From Sycobia sp. Sy_11 (lineage: Eukaryota > Arthropoda > Insecta > Hymenoptera > Epichrysomallidae): DNA of 64,000 bases. The translations under genes and the position numbers were made by a program. The notes below the pieces were generated by a model, which worked only from the letters and a program-made list of their open reading frames with translations, did no database searches and was not told the origin of the DNA. The stretch lies in NCBI GenBank assembly GCA_018907035.1, contig JACCIC010000001.1, forward strand, positions 7,367,501 through 7,431,500, written 5' to 3'. Every line of letters starts with the position of its first letter. The first letter of the stretch is position 1. Of this stretch, positions 63,827-64,000 are shown piece after piece.

Positions 63827-64000
63827 GTAAGTTGGGCCTTTCAGTGTGTCGCGCAGCACACCGCGCATGTACATATGTACAGAATAATGAGGGGATTTTA
63901 AGGAGAGAGAGAGAGAGAGTGAGTGAGTGAGTGTGTGTGTACGTGGATAATAATAATATTTAATCTCATAAGAATTTCATCAAAAGTTTTTGTTTATTTG
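63827..64000 (+). other. 5' splice site and start of the next intron
   Basis: GTAAGT at 63827-63832 is a consensus donor, and the exon's reading frame meets a TAA immediately inside it. A short (GA)n tract at 63903-63919, GAGT repeats to about 63931 and a (GT)n patch at 63932-63939 follow. Confidence 0.85.

Noticed and set aside
63638..63901. ORF overlapping the Ig exon in another frame
   Set aside because: It runs across the splice donor and is a frame-shifted shadow of the real exon frame.

Overview
This window looks like non-coding DNA from an insect genome. It is strongly mosaic: CpG-rich blocks crowded with (TC)n/(GA)n, (TA)n and (CA)n microsatellites alternate with AT-rich blocks that carry little but transposon relics. 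Insect-type elements (a D,D34D mariner relic and a Penelope-like retroelement) and many intact CpGs fit a hymenopteran, perhaps a chalcidoid wasp. That placement is inference from general composition, not proof. No rRNA, convincing tRNA, CRISPR array, bacterial operon or complete protein-coding gene is visible.

The only host coding sequence I can support is one 181-base exon near the right edge (63646-63826, + strand). It has a good branch point, polypyrimidine tract, AG acceptor and GTAAG donor. It encodes the first half of an immunoglobulin domain whose sequence is most like the first Ig domain of the DCC/neogenin/Frazzled netrin receptors. Most or all of the 63.6 kb to its left is therefore plausibly an upstream intron, with or without 5' flanking DNA, though no first exon or promoter could be identified.

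Mobile elements, left to right: a heavily mutated mariner transposase relic (about 2091-2745); an imperfect inverted repeat of about 230 bp (7745-7976); a MITE-like element of about 380 bp with imperfect terminal inverted repeats (22150-22529); a compact 1,065-bp Penelope-like element (42782-43846); and a second, older relic of the same Penelope family in the opposite orientation (55349 to about 55680). The 1,065-bp element has inverted terminal repeats of about 200 bp, the GIY-YIG endonuclease end of its ORF, and a hammerhead-ribozyme motif.

The most interesting biology is the Penelope-like element. It lacks a reverse transcriptase, its endonuclease reading frame is shifted once near the end, and its hammerhead has a palindromic stem III of the kind expected to work as a dimer. 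The rest is low-complexity or unique non-coding sequence, described block by block. Nearly all long ORFs in the window are translations of simple repeats or chance ORFs.
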